Shown here in pieces: positions 54,062 through 62,945 of a stretch of DNA of 64,000 nucleotides. The translations under genes were made by a program, and so were the position numbers. Location: the NCBI GenBank assembly GCA_964557295.1, contig CAZKZP010000004.1, positions 1-64,000 of the forward strand, read 5' to 3'. The notes beneath the pieces are model-generated. The model did not search any database. It was given only the letters and a program-made list of their open reading frames with translations, and was not told where the DNA came from. Numbering within the stretch: position 1 is the first letter of the stretch; every line of letters begins with the position of its first letter. This DNA is from JBFMHP01 sp964557295. GTDB taxonomy: Bacteria; Pseudomonadota; Gammaproteobacteria; RBG-16-57-12.

Positions 54062-55836
54062 TTACTGCTTGTTCGGCGTACGCAGGCGGATGCCCAGTTC
54101 ACGCATCTGATGCTCGGTGACCTCCGACGGCGCCTGGGTCAGCAGGCAGCTGGCCGACTGCGTCTTGGGGAAGGCCATGACATCGCGGATCGAGGCCGCG
54201 CCGGTCATCAGCATCACCAGACGGTCCAGTCCGAAGGCCAGGCCGCCGTGCGGCGGGCAGCCGTATCTCAGCGCATCGAGCAGGAAGCCGAATTTGTCAC
54301 GGGCCTCCTCGGCGCCGATGCCGAGCAGCCGGAACACCGTCTCCTGCATCTCTTCGCGGTGGATACGGATCGAGCCGCCGCCGACCTCGGTGCCATTCAA
54401 CACCATATCATAGGCGCGCGAGATGCTCGCGCCCGGATTGGCCTCCAGCGCCGCCGGATCGGCATTGGCCGGCGAGGTGAAGGGGTGATGCAGCGCGGCC
54501 CAGCGGTTTTCCTTCTCGTCCCACTCGAACATTGGGAAATCGACCACCCACAGCGGCCGCCAGCCGTGCTCGACCAGGCCCAGATCATGGCCGAGCTTCA
54601 CGCGCAGCGCGCCCATGGATTCATTCACGATCTTGGTCTTATCGGCGCCGAAGAAGATCAGGTCGCCGTTCTGCGCGCCGGTGCGGCTCATGATGGCCGC
54701 GACGGTGGCATCGGGCAGGAACTTCAGGATCGGCGATTGCAGGCCCTCGCGCCCCTGCGCGGTGTCATTCACTTTAATATAGGCCAAACCCTTGGCGCCG
54801 TAGATGGCGACGAACTTGGTGTAATCGTCGATCTCCTTGCGGCTCAGCTCGCCGCCCTTGGGCAGGCGCAGCGCCACCACCCGCCCCTGCGGGTCACAGG
54901 CCGGGCCGGAGAAGACNNNNNNNNNNCCTCGCGCATCACATCGGCCACGTCCACCAATTCGAGCGGGACGCGCAGATCGGGCTTGTCCGAGGCGTAGCGG
55001 CGCATCGCCTCGGCATGGGTCATGCGCGGGAAGGGATTGGGCAGCGCCACTTCCAGCACCTTGGCGAAGACCTCGCGCATCATCTCTTCCATCAGACTCA
55101 TGATCTGATCCTCGTTGAGGAAGGAGGTCTCGATGTCGAGCTGGGTGAATTCGGGCTGGCGGTCGGCGCGCAGGTCCTCGTCGCGGAAACAGCGCACGAT
55201 CTGATAGTAACGGTCGAGGCCGGAGACCATCAGCAGCTGCTTGAACAGCTGCGGCGACTGCGGCAGGGCGAAGAAGGAGCCGTTGTGGGTGCGGCTCGGC
55301 ACCAGGTAGTCACGCGCGCCTTCCGGGGTCGCCTTGGTGAGGATCGGGGTTTCGATATCCATGAAGCCATGGCTGTCGAGATAACTGCGCAGCACGCGGG
55401 TGACCTCGGAGCGGATCTTCAGGCGTTGCAGCATCAGCGGGCGGCGCAGGTCGATGTAGCGATAACGCAGGCGCGTTTCCTCGGCGATCTCGTCCTCGTC
55501 GATCTGGAATGGCGGGGTTTCCGAACGGTTGAGCAGTTCCAGCCCGGTCGCCAGGATCTCGATCTGGCCGCTGCGCAGATCGGGGTTGACCGTGCCTTCG
55601 GGACGCGCCCGCACCTTGCCGGTGACGCGCAGCACATATTCGCTGCGCACGCGCTCGGCCAGGGTGAAGGTGTCGCGGTTGTCCGGGTCGAACACCACCT
55701 GCACCAGGCCTTCACGGTCGCGCAGGTCAATGAAGATCACGCCACCGTGGTCGCGCCGACGGTGCACCCATCCACAGACATGGACCTCTTGATCGACGAG
55801 GGACTCGTTGACAAGCCCGCAATAGTGGCTGCGCAT
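54062..55836 (-). CDS. aspS: Aspartyl-tRNA synthetase (interrupted by gap)
   Basis: AspRS is a class II synthetase charging tRNA-Asp (and often tRNA-Asn in bacteria without AsnRS). The anticodon-binding OB fold is at the N-terminus (VHVCGWVHRRRDHGGVIFIDLRD), and motif 2 (RCFRDEDLRADRQPEFTQLD) and motif 3 (FGLDRLVMLM) are present, with the bacterial GAD domain between them. Ten N at 54917-54926 split the frame at the start of the GAD domain. Family alignment predicts 11 missing bases, not ten, which would restore the frame. The start at 55836 (MRSHYCG) is preferred over 55881. Confidence 0.94.
54917..54926. other. Assembly gap inside aspS
   Basis: Ten N. The frame changes across it, so the true number of missing bases is 2 modulo 3; comparison with AspRS (about four residues between DVMRE and VFSGPA) suggests 11. 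Confidence 0.8.
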
Positions 55837-55890
55837 TCTTTGTATTCCTTTGATCAACTGGCTAAAAAATGAGGGGGACATGTTACGGTG

Positions 55891-55900
55891 NNNNNNNNNN
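55891..55900. other. Assembly gap upstream of aspS
   Basis: Ten N in the intergenic region between aspS and the FmdB-type gene; length unknown. Confidence 0.85.
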
Positions 55901-55949
55901 GGTGTGCGCCCCGGCCGCGCAAGGGGACGCCGTGGCGTTTGCCCCCCTC

Positions 55950-56026
55950 CGTCATTCCGGCGCAGGCCGGAATCCAGGAGTCACACTTCAGCGGTCTACT
56001 GGATTCCGGCCTGCGCCGGAATGACG
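55950..56026. repeat. Perfect 28-bp inverted repeat
   Basis: Arms at 55950-55977 and 55999-56026 are exact reverse complements (unit GTCATTCCGGCGCAGGCCGG then AATCCAG) with a 21-base loop. This type of intergenic palindrome is common in proteobacterial genomes. It lies 17 bases beyond the stop codon of the FmdB gene on the minus strand, so it could act as its terminator. Confidence 0.85.
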
Positions 56027-56042
56027 AAGTAGACGACGGTCT

Positions 56043-56309
56043 TTAATCGTTGTGGCAATGGCCGCCGCCACCGCAGGCGGGCGCGCTGGCCTTCTCGCCG
56101 CTGGAATCGGTCAAGTTCTTTTTGTTGCCGGATTTGAAATCGGACTCATACCAACCGCCGCCGGAGAGGCGGAATCCCGCCGCGGAGATCAGTTTCTTCA
56201 GCGCGGGCTTGCCGCAGGCCGGGCAGTCGGTGAGCGCGGCATCGCTCATCTTTTGTATGGCTTCGAGTTGATGCTGACAGGCCCCACATTGATATTCATA
56301 AATCGGCAT
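56043..56309 (-). CDS. FmdB family zinc ribbon protein
   Basis: The 88-residue putative regulatory protein begins MPIYEYQCGACQHQLE and has a zinc ribbon of two Cys pairs (CGAC and CPAC), the FmdB/CxxC_CxxC_SSSS family. The tail is Gly/Cys/His-rich (CGGGGHCHND) and may add a metal site. Such genes sit next to aspS in many Gammaproteobacteria; the function is unknown. Confidence 0.88.
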   Translation of the reverse strand: MPIYEYQCGACQHQLEAIQKMSDAALTDCPACGKPALKKLISAAGFRLSGGGWYESDFKSGNKKNLTDSSGEKASAPACGGGGHCHND

Positions 56310-56477
56310 AAACGACACCCTAAAACGCTATGGACACACAACTCAGGAGACTCGGCCGGGATTGGGAAGCACGGCCCCGATCCGCTGGAATAAGGTTGAA
56401 TCCCCTGGAATTCAAGGCGCATAGTATACCGCAAAGCACCGATTCCACGATATACCAACCAATCCTTAAGGCTTTCA

Positions 56478-58313
56478 ATGTCACCGCATCATGGCACCCC
56501 GCCGCCGGGCAAAACCGACTGGAAGGCGATCAAGACCCTGCTCCCCTACCTCTGGGAATACCGCACCCGCGTGCTGCTGGCGCTCGGCTTCCTGGTCATC
56601 GCCAAGCTGGCCAATGTCTCCGTGCCCCTGGTGCTCAAGGACATCGTCGACAGTCTCGACGGCACGCTGCACACCGCGCTGGTCCTCCCCGTGGGGCTGC
56701 TGCTCGGCTACGGGGTGTTGCGCGTCATCAACGCCGTGTTCGGCGAATTGCGCGACATGATCTTCGCCAAGGTCACGCAGCGGGCGATCCGGCGCATCGC
56801 GCTTCAGGTATTCAGCCACCTGCACCGCCTGAGCCTGCGCTTTCACCTCGACCGCAAGACCGGCGGGGTCTCGCGCGACATCGAACGCGGCACGCGCGGC
56901 ATCCAGTTCCTGCTCAACTTCATGATCTTCAACATCCTGCCCACGCTGCTGGAGATCGTGCTGGTGGCGGTGATCCTGTTCGCCAATTACGAGGCGGTCT
57001 TCGCCATCATCACCTTCGGCAGCGTGGCCTTCTACGTGGCCTTCACCATGATCGTCACCGAGTGGCGCATGAAGTTCCGCCGCACCATGAACGAGATGGA
57101 CTCCCAGGCCAATACCCGCGCCATCGACAGCCTGCTCAACTACGAGACGGTGAAATACTTCGGCAACGAGGCCTACGAGGCGCGGCGCTACGACGAGAAT
57201 CTGACCCACTGGGAGCAGGCCGCGGTAAAGAACCAGACCTCGCTCTCGCTGCTCAACGCCGGCCAGGGTTCGATCATCGCCATCGCCCTCGCCGTGCTCG
57301 TCTACATGGCCGCCGAGCGCGTGGTGGCCGGCACCATGACCCTGGGCGATCTAGTGCTGATCAATATGTATCTGATCCAGTTGTTCATGCCGCTGAACTT
57401 TCTCGGCTTCGTCTACCGCGAGATCAAGAATTCACTCGCCGATATCGAACGCATGTTCGGCCTGCTCGGCGAACACCGGGAGATCGAGGACAAACCCGGC
57501 GCCCCCGCCCTGGCCCTGCGGCACGGGAGCATGCGCTTTGACGCGGTCAGCTTCCACTACCAGCCGGAGCGGGCGATCCTGCATCAGGTCAGTTTCGAGG
57601 TACCGCCCGGCAAGAAGGTCGCCGTGGTCGGGCACAGCGGGGCGGGCAAGTCCACGCTCTCGCGGCTGTTGTTCCGCTTCTATGACGTGAGCGGCGGGGC
57701 GATTTACATCGACGATCAGGACATCCGCGAGGTCACCCAGCAAAGCCTGCGCGCGGCCATCGGCATCGTGCCGCAGGACACCGTGCTGTTCAACGACACC
57801 ATCCATTACAACATCAGCTACGCCAGGCCGGGGGTGGGTGATGAGGAGATCCACGCCGCCGCGCGCCTGGCCAATATCCATGACTTCATCGTCAGCCTGC
57901 CCAAGGGCTACGAGACCGTGGTCGGCGAGCGCGGCCTGAAACTCTCCGGCGGCGAAAAACAGCGCATCGCCATCGCGCGCGCGGTGCTGAAAAAACCAGC
58001 CATCATGGTCTTCGACGAGGCCACCTCCTCGCTCGATTCCCATTCAGAACAAGAGATCCTCACGGCCCTGCGCGAGCTGGCGGCCGATCACACCACCCTG
58101 GTCATCGCCCACCGGCTCTCGACCATCGTCGACGCCGACGAGATCCTGGTCATGAGCCAGGGGCGAATCATTGAGCGCGGAAATCATCGGGAATTGCTCG
58201 CGCATGACGGTCATTACGCCCGGATGTGGCGCCTGCAACAGGCCGAACACCGGGAGGAAGAGACTCTGAATGAAGCACTTCCCGCGGAGACACAAAACGC
58301 CTATGCCCGATAA
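56478..58313 (+). CDS. ATM1-type ABC exporter
   Basis: This 611-residue half-transporter has six membrane helices (about 30-320) fused to an ATPase domain. Walker A is GHSGAGKST, the signature is LSGGEKQRI and Walker B is AIMVFDEATSSLD. The membrane domain (DIERGTRGIQFLLNFMIFNILPTLLEI, NYETVKYFGNE) is typical of the ATM1/HMT1 group, which exports glutathione-linked or heavy-metal compounds. The phosphorylase gene starts within its last codons, so the exporter is probably co-transcribed with the nucleotide-salvage genes. Confidence 0.92.
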   Translation: MSPHHGTPPPGKTDWKAIKTLLPYLWEYRTRVLLALGFLVIAKLANVSVPLVLKDIVDSLDGTLHTALVLPVGLLLGYGVLRVINAVFGELRDMIFAKVTQRAIRRIALQVFSHLHRLSLRFHLDRKTGGVSRDIERGTRGIQFLLNFMIFNILPTLLEIVLVAVILFANYEAVFAIITFGSVAFYVAFTMIVTEWRMKFRRTMNEMDSQANTRAIDSLLNYETVKYFGNEAYEARRYDENLTHWEQAAVKNQTSLSLLNAGQGSIIAIALAVLVYMAAERVVAGTMTLGDLVLINMYLIQLFMPLNFLGFVYREIKNSLADIERMFGLLGEHREIEDKPGAPALALRHGSMRFDAVSFHYQPERAILHQVSFEVPPGKKVAVVGHSGAGKSTLSRLLFRFYDVSGGAIYIDDQDIREVTQQSLRAAIGIVPQDTVLFNDTIHYNISYARPGVGDEEIHAAARLANIHDFIVSLPKGYETVVGERGLKLSGGEKQRIAIARAVLKKPAIMVFDEATSSLDSHSEQEILTALRELAADHTTLVIAHRLSTIVDADEILVMSQGRIIERGNHRELLAHDGHYARMWRLQQAEHREEETLNEALPAETQNAYAR

Positions 58314-59868
58314 AAAGCGACCCGCCGCCCCTCCCAAAGACATGCTCGCGCTGCGCCGCGTGCGCATCGACACCTATCGTGAAAACGTCGCCTACCTGCA
58401 CCGCGACTGCGCGATCTACCGCGCCGAGGGCTTCCAGGCCCTGGCCAAGGTGGAGGTCAGCGCCAACGGCAGGACCGTGATCGCCGTGCTCAATGTGGTC
58501 GACGACACCTGCATCGTCGCCCCTGGCGAGCTGGGGCTCTCTGAACAGGCCTTTGACCAGCTCAACTGCGCGGAAGGGAAACAAGTCAGCATCCTGCACG
58601 CCGAACCGCCGCGCTCGATGGGCGCGGTGCGGCGCAAAATCAACGGCGAGCGGCTCAGCCAGCAAGACTTCGAGGACATCACCCAGGACATCGTGCACAA
58701 CCGCTATTCCAAGGTGGAGATGGCCGCGTTCCTGGTCTCCTCCGGCCAGACCGGGCTCGACCGCGACGAGATCCTGCACCTCACCCGCGCCATGACCAAA
58801 TCCGGCAAGCGCCTCAACTGGCATGAACCGCTGGTGGTGGACAAACACTGCATCGGCGGCATCCCCGGCAATCGCACCTCGATGCTGGTGGTGCCGATCG
58901 TCGCCGCCTACGGCATGCTGATGCCCAAGACCTCCTCGCGCGCCATCACCTCGCCGGCCGGCACCGCCGACACCATGGAGGTGCTGGCCCACGTGGAACT
59001 CTCGCCCGAGCAGATGCACCGCATCGTCTCGGAAACCCGCGCCTGCCTCGGCTGGGGCGGCACCGCCAAGCTCGCTCCGGTCGACGACATCCTGATCTCG
59101 GTGGAACGGCCTTTGGGGATCGACTCGCACGGCCAGCTCGTCGCCTCGATCCTGTCGAAAAAACTCGCCGCCGGTTCCACCCATCTGCTGATCGACATCC
59201 CGGTCGGCCCCACCGCCAAGGTGCGCAGCATGAACGAGGCGCTGCGGCTGCGCAAACTGTTCGAATACATCGGCGATCAGGTCAATCTGCACATCGAGGT
59301 CATCATCACCGACGGCAGCCAACCGGTGGGCAACGGCATCGGCCCGGTGCTGGAGGCGCGCGACGTGATGCTGGTGCTGCACAATCACCCGCTGGCCCCG
59401 CCCGATCTGCGGCAAAAGGCGCTGCGCCTGGCCGGGCGTATCCTGGAGTTTCACCCCGATGTGCGCGGTGGTTCCGGTTACGCCATCGCGCGCGACATCC
59501 TCGACTCCGGCCGCGCCCTGCAAAAGATGGAGGCCATCATCGCGGCCCAGGGGAAAAACCCCGCCGCGCCCGCGCCGGGCAAGCTGAGCTTCGAGGTCTG
59601 CGCCGAGACCGACGGACACGTCATCGCCATCGACAACTTTCAACTGGCGCGCATCGCCAGCCGCGCCGGCGCGCCGCAAGACAAAGGCGCCGGGGTGGAC
59701 ATCATGAAGAAACTCGGCGCGCCGGTGCGCAAGGGCGAGGTGCTGTACCGCGTCCATGCCGAGTTTCCGGCGGATTTCAACTTCGCCCGCGCCTTGAGCG
59801 AACAGCACGATGCCTACACCCTCGGCGACATCACCCAGGCCGATTTGAATCTACCGGAGTATGGATGA
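58303..59868 (+). CDS. AMP/thymidine phosphorylase-like enzyme
   Basis: The 521-residue protein is of the long DeoA-like type shared by archaeal AMP phosphorylases, which split NMPs with phosphate into base and ribose 1,5-bisphosphate. It has an extra N-terminal domain of about 85 residues before the canonical helical and phosphate-binding domains. KHCIGGIPGNRTSMLVVPI and KTSSRAITSPAGTADTME are the phosphate- and substrate-binding motifs. The next gene is a PRPP-synthetase-like enzyme, which suggests a nucleotide-to-PRPP recycling route. Two starts are possible, 58270 and 58303, with similar ribosome sites; 58303 overlaps the exporter stop. Confidence 0.85.
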   Translation: MPDKKRPAAPPKDMLALRRVRIDTYRENVAYLHRDCAIYRAEGFQALAKVEVSANGRTVIAVLNVVDDTCIVAPGELGLSEQAFDQLNCAEGKQVSILHAEPPRSMGAVRRKINGERLSQQDFEDITQDIVHNRYSKVEMAAFLVSSGQTGLDRDEILHLTRAMTKSGKRLNWHEPLVVDKHCIGGIPGNRTSMLVVPIVAAYGMLMPKTSSRAITSPAGTADTMEVLAHVELSPEQMHRIVSETRACLGWGGTAKLAPVDDILISVERPLGIDSHGQLVASILSKKLAAGSTHLLIDIPVGPTAKVRSMNEALRLRKLFEYIGDQVNLHIEVIITDGSQPVGNGIGPVLEARDVMLVLHNHPLAPPDLRQKALRLAGRILEFHPDVRGGSGYAIARDILDSGRALQKMEAIIAAQGKNPAAPAPGKLSFEVCAETDGHVIAIDNFQLARIASRAGAPQDKGAGVDIMKKLGAPVRKGEVLYRVHAEFPADFNFARALSEQHDAYTLGDITQADLNLPEYG

Positions 59869-60776
59869 TTCTCAGCTATCACGACTCGGCAGAGGGCGCT
59901 GCGCGACTGGCCGCGGCGTTGGGCGTCGCGCATCAGCGCATCGACTGCCATCGCTTTCCCGATGAGGAGGCGCGGGTGCGGCTGCCGGAAACACTGCCCG
60001 CACATATCCTCCTCTACCGCAGTCTCGACCGGCCCGATCCGAAATTGATCGAACTGTTATTGACCTGCCAAACCGCGCGGCAACTCGGCGTGCGCCGCAT
60101 CAGCCTGATCGCGCCATACCTGTGTTATATGCGCCAGGATACGGCATTTCATCCCGGCGAGGCGGTCAGCCAGACGATCATCGGCAAGTTTCTCGCCGGA
60201 CTGGTCGAGGACGTGCTCACCGTCGACCCGCATCTGCACCGCACACAGCAACTCGCCTGCGCCATCCCCGCAGAACAGGCCCTGGCCTGCTCCGCCGCGT
60301 CCTTGATCGGCGAGTTCATCGCCCAGCGATTTGAAGCGCCGATCGTGCTGGGTCCGGACCGCGAGTCGCGGCAGTGGGTGCAGACGATCGCCGACGGGCG
60401 GCGGTTGGAGTGGGCGGTGGCGGAGAAGACCCGGCTGGGCGATCGCGCGGTGCGCATCGCACTGCCGGAGCTGCCGTTGGCGGGGAGAGATGTCGTACTG
60501 ATCGATGATGTGATCAGCAGCGGCCACACCATGATCGAGATCGCCGCGCAGCTCAAGACGCGCGGCGTGAGCAGCCTGCACTGCATCGTCACCCACGCGC
60601 TGTTCGCGGGCGACAGTTATCCGCGCATGGTGCAAGCCGGGTTTGACGGCATCTGGAGCACCGACAGCATCCCGCATCCCAGCAACGCGATTCCGCTGGC
60701 GGCGCTGCTGGCCGTGAAGTTTAGCGGCTTGTTTAAAAATGGATTTCAGTCCCTTCTCCCCCAGGGAGAAGGCTAG
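59865..60776 (+). CDS. Ribose-phosphate pyrophosphokinase-like protein
   Basis: The 303-residue protein has the two-domain Prs fold. RFPDEEARVR replaces the usual flexible-loop region, APYLCYMRQDTAFHPGEAVS matches the PYxxYxRQD motif, VDPHLHR stands for DLHA, and VLIDDVISSGHTM is the PRPP-binding loop. It is shorter and more divergent than housekeeping Prs, so it may accept ribose 1,5-bisphosphate or another sugar phosphate made by the adjacent phosphorylase. The start overlaps that gene by four bases (ATGA). The last eight residues (SLLPQGEG) and the stop are encoded by an intergenic repeat. Confidence 0.87.
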   Translation: MILSYHDSAEGAARLAAALGVAHQRIDCHRFPDEEARVRLPETLPAHILLYRSLDRPDPKLIELLLTCQTARQLGVRRISLIAPYLCYMRQDTAFHPGEAVSQTIIGKFLAGLVEDVLTVDPHLHRTQQLACAIPAEQALACSAASLIGEFIAQRFEAPIVLGPDRESRQWVQTIADGRRLEWAVAEKTRLGDRAVRIALPELPLAGRDVVLIDDVISSGHTMIEIAAQLKTRGVSSLHCIVTHALFAGDSYPRMVQAGFDGIWSTDSIPHPSNAIPLAALLAVKFSGLFKNGFQSLLPQGEG

Positions 60777-60856
60777 GATGAGGGGAGATAATCAAATCGT
60801 CATACGTGATCTGTCCCCTCACCCCGACCCTGCATGTGAGGGCGTTTTTCAGCAGG
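60746..60856. repeat. Modular intergenic repeat running into coding sequence
   Basis: A TTTCAGTCCCTTCTCCC/GGGAGAAGG hairpin, GCTAGGATGAGGGGAGATAA and a second arm CCCCTCACCCCGACCCTGC ending before GTGAGGG form this copy. The first hairpin codes for the C-terminus of the PRPP-synthetase-like protein, including its TAG stop at 60774-60776. Confidence 0.7.
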
Positions 60857-60893
60857 ATGTTCGCCCGAACCTCCGCGAACGGGGTTGACCGCG

Positions 60894-61562
60894 ATGCACA
60901 ACCGCTTCTCCACCCCGCACCTGCTCGCCGTCATCGTCCTGCTGTCGCTTCTGCTGGCCTTCGTCCAGATCGGACTGCTGACGCTCGCCTTCGAAAAGCT
61001 CGGGCTTTCCGCCAGCAGCGGCCTCGTCTTATTGCTCGTCTCGCTGATCGGCAGCCAGATCAATCTGCCGCTCTTCTCCGTCACCGCCTGGCCGCCGCCG
61101 GAGGACAGCCTCGCCACGGCCTGGCGCCGCCTCCTGCGCCTGCCGCCGCTGCCGTTCACCGGCAAGACCCTCATCGCCGTCAATGTCGGCGGCTGCCTCG
61201 TCCCGGCCGGGTTTTCCGTCTATCTGTTGAATCGCAGCGGGATCGATCTGACGACGGCGCTGCTGGGCATCGGCATCGTCTCGACCATCAGCTATCTGGT
61301 GAGCCGCCCGGTTCCGGGCATCGGCATCGGCATGCCGATCCTCATCGGCCCCCTGGCGGCGGCGATCGTCGGTATCCTGCTCGCGCCAGAAAAAAGCGCG
61401 CCGCTGGCCTATGTCAGCGGCACGCTCGGGGTGCTGATCGGGGCGGATCTGCTGCGATTGAAGGATGTGCGGCGACTCGGCGCGCCGCTGGCCTCGATCG
61501 GCGGCGCCGGCACCTTCGACGGGATCTTCATTACCGGCGTGGTGGCGGCGCTACTCGCGTGA
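60894..61562 (+). CDS. DUF1614 family membrane protein
   Basis: The 222-residue protein has about six membrane helices. Segments such as GSQINLPLF, VNVGGCLVPAGFSVYLL, PGIGIGMPILIGPLAAAIVGILL and PLAYVSGTLGVLIGADLLRL are those of DUF1614, a family without known function. The glycine- and aspartate-containing ends of the helices suggest a transporter or membrane protease-like core. The start at 60894 follows GGGG by nine bases. It is in line with the phosphorylase and PRPP-synthetase-like genes and may serve the same pathway. Its stop overlaps the convergent repressor gene by 12 bases. Confidence 0.8.
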   Translation: MHNRFSTPHLLAVIVLLSLLLAFVQIGLLTLAFEKLGLSASSGLVLLLVSLIGSQINLPLFSVTAWPPPEDSLATAWRRLLRLPPLPFTGKTLIAVNVGGCLVPAGFSVYLLNRSGIDLTTALLGIGIVSTISYLVSRPVPGIGIGMPILIGPLAAAIVGILLAPEKSAPLAYVSGTLGVLIGADLLRLKDVRRLGAPLASIGGAGTFDGIFITGVVAALLA

Positions 61563-62282
61563 ACAGGTCCGCCCACCGCTCCAGACCACCTTGCCGACGA
61601 TCTTGATGCCGTTGAGATCGCGGTTACTGCGCAGCGTTGGGATGCTCGGATCGACGCCCACCAGCTCCAACTGGCCATCCGGCAAGGTCGTGATGCGCCG
61701 CAGACAGATCATCCCGCGCGATTTGATGATGTAGATCCCATTGAGCTCACCCTCGGATTCGATGCGCTTGTCCACCAGCACCAGCTCGCCCAAGCCAAAC
61801 GGCAATACATACTGTGCCTTCAGGGAAAAGGCGATCAAGTCTTCGGTCTTGGATGAAGTGATCATAGCCATCCACTCGGGATGAAAGGCCAGATCGCTGG
61901 CGTCCTTGATCACGCCCTTGTCGTCGTTGCAGCCGATCACATCGAGGTACATCTCTTTTTGCTGGACGATGAGGTACCCCGCCGGCTCTACCGCCGCTGG
62001 CTCAGGGGCCGCCGGCATGGCCTTGTGTTGTGTAAAGATCGGGCCAGCGCCCGTGGCCAGCCACTCCAGTGATATGCCGGTGGCATTGGCGATGGCCAGC
62101 AGCCGCTGCAAGGTGGGATCGGACGAACCCGACAGATAAGTCCCGATCGCCCGCCGCGAGATGCCGGCCCTTTTCGCCAGCTCGGTGGCATTTCCGGCGA
62201 TCTTGGCAGCAAAGGCAATCCGCTGGGGGAACCTCAAAGTGCCGTCACTCGGAGTTGCTTTTATTTCTGGGGCGGTATCCAT
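61551..62282 (-). CDS. Phage-type repressor (XRE HTH plus S24-like domain)
   Basis: The 243-residue protein has an N-terminal helix-turn-helix (ELAKRAGISRRAIGTYLSG, about 34-52) and a C-terminal LexA/S24-like domain (LGELVLVDKRIESEGELNGIYII, IKIVGKVVW). The catalytic Ser-Lys pair of S24 peptidases is not seen: the GDSM position reads AQYV and the Lys position reads Arg in MICLRRIT. It is therefore probably not self-cleaving and would not respond to RecA. It is divergent from a Ner-like gene, the layout of a Mu-like phage early switch. Confidence 0.83.
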   Translation of the reverse strand: MDTAPEIKATPSDGTLRFPQRIAFAAKIAGNATELAKRAGISRRAIGTYLSGSSDPTLQRLLAIANATGISLEWLATGAGPIFTQHKAMPAAPEPAAVEPAGYLIVQQKEMYLDVIGCNDDKGVIKDASDLAFHPEWMAMITSSKTEDLIAFSLKAQYVLPFGLGELVLVDKRIESEGELNGIYIIKSRGMICLRRITTLPDGQLELVGVDPSIPTLRSNRDLNGIKIVGKVVWSGGRTCSRE

Positions 62283-62478
62283 TCAGTTCCCTTCGATCGG
62301 AGTATGATTTAATAATTTTTTAACCGCTCGTTGACGCATGAACCTGCATCTTTACTCATTGATTTGAAAGGTCATTCATCTCGCTTCAAAGGCTTGCATA
62401 TCATGCGGCCTCTCATGACCATCATTCTTGTAAGGAAACGCTTGCCAGCATAGAAATTAATTGCTAACGTACATCGCC
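62283..62478. promoter_or_regulatory. Divergent switch region
   Basis: This 196-base, AT-rich region separates the divergent repressor and Ner-like genes and should hold both promoters and their operators. Several TCATNN-type words recur (GACGCATGAAC, GGTCATTCATC, CTCATGACCATCATT), but I cannot define an operator with confidence. Confidence 0.4.
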
Positions 62479-62766
62479 ATGTCAGAACAACACATCCCTC
62501 AAGACCCCGCGAAGAGACGAGCCTGGATCAAATACCAGCTTGAACTCTCCGGTTATTCGCTCAGTTCCCTGGCCAGGGAACTCGGGGTGAGCCGTCACGC
62601 CCCGAAACTGGCGTTGGACCGCCCCTATCCTCGGATGGAACGCGCCATTGCCGACAAGATCGGGATGGAACCCCATCAGATCTGGCCGGAGCGTTACAAT
62701 TCCGACGGCCAACCCAACCGTTCCGTTGGCCGTCCAAAAAAACTATCCCCGGGTGAAGGGGATTAA
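62479..62766 (+). CDS. Ner-like DNA-binding protein
   Basis: The 95-residue protein is of the Ner/Nlp (SfsB-like) family. DPAKRRAWIKYQLELSGYSLSSLARELGVSRHA contains the Ner-type helix-turn-helix, followed by MERAIADKIGMEPHQIWPERY, the family's hallmark ending. In phage Mu, Ner turns off the early and repressor promoters. The ATG at 62479 is preferred to the TTG at 62461. No transposase (MuA/MuB) follows, so this is either a phage remnant or a domesticated regulator. Confidence 0.85.
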   Translation: MSEQHIPQDPAKRRAWIKYQLELSGYSLSSLARELGVSRHAPKLALDRPYPRMERAIADKIGMEPHQIWPERYNSDGQPNRSVGRPKKLSPGEGD

Positions 62767-62842
62767 ATCAGCTCCTCTCAGACACATCAACCCCCATCCA
62801 AATATTTATTTTCTAAAACATAAATCCCTCTCGGGGAATTTC

Positions 62843-62869
62843 TCAATTGTTTCAAACGTGAGCCGATAA
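62843..62869 (+). promoter_or_regulatory. Sigma-28 (FliA) promoter of the chemoreceptor gene
   Basis: A perfect flagellar -10 box GCCGATAA (62862-62869) lies 15 bases after TCAA (62843-62846), near the -35 consensus TAAA. It is 76 bases upstream of the chemoreceptor ATG. Placement under the flagellar sigma factor is normal for chemotaxis receptors and indicates that the organism is motile. Confidence 0.78.
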
Positions 62870-62945
62870 CCTACACGTCATGTATTTTTATGCCTGTAAC
62901 AATTGTTTACATAATTGATAATGCGCGAAGGGGTACCGGGGCACC

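Noticed and set aside
58270..58302. Longer N-terminus for the phosphorylase-like protein
   Set aside because: The extra 11 residues lie inside the exporter gene and have no family support, although the ribosome site is about equally good; kept only as an alternative start.
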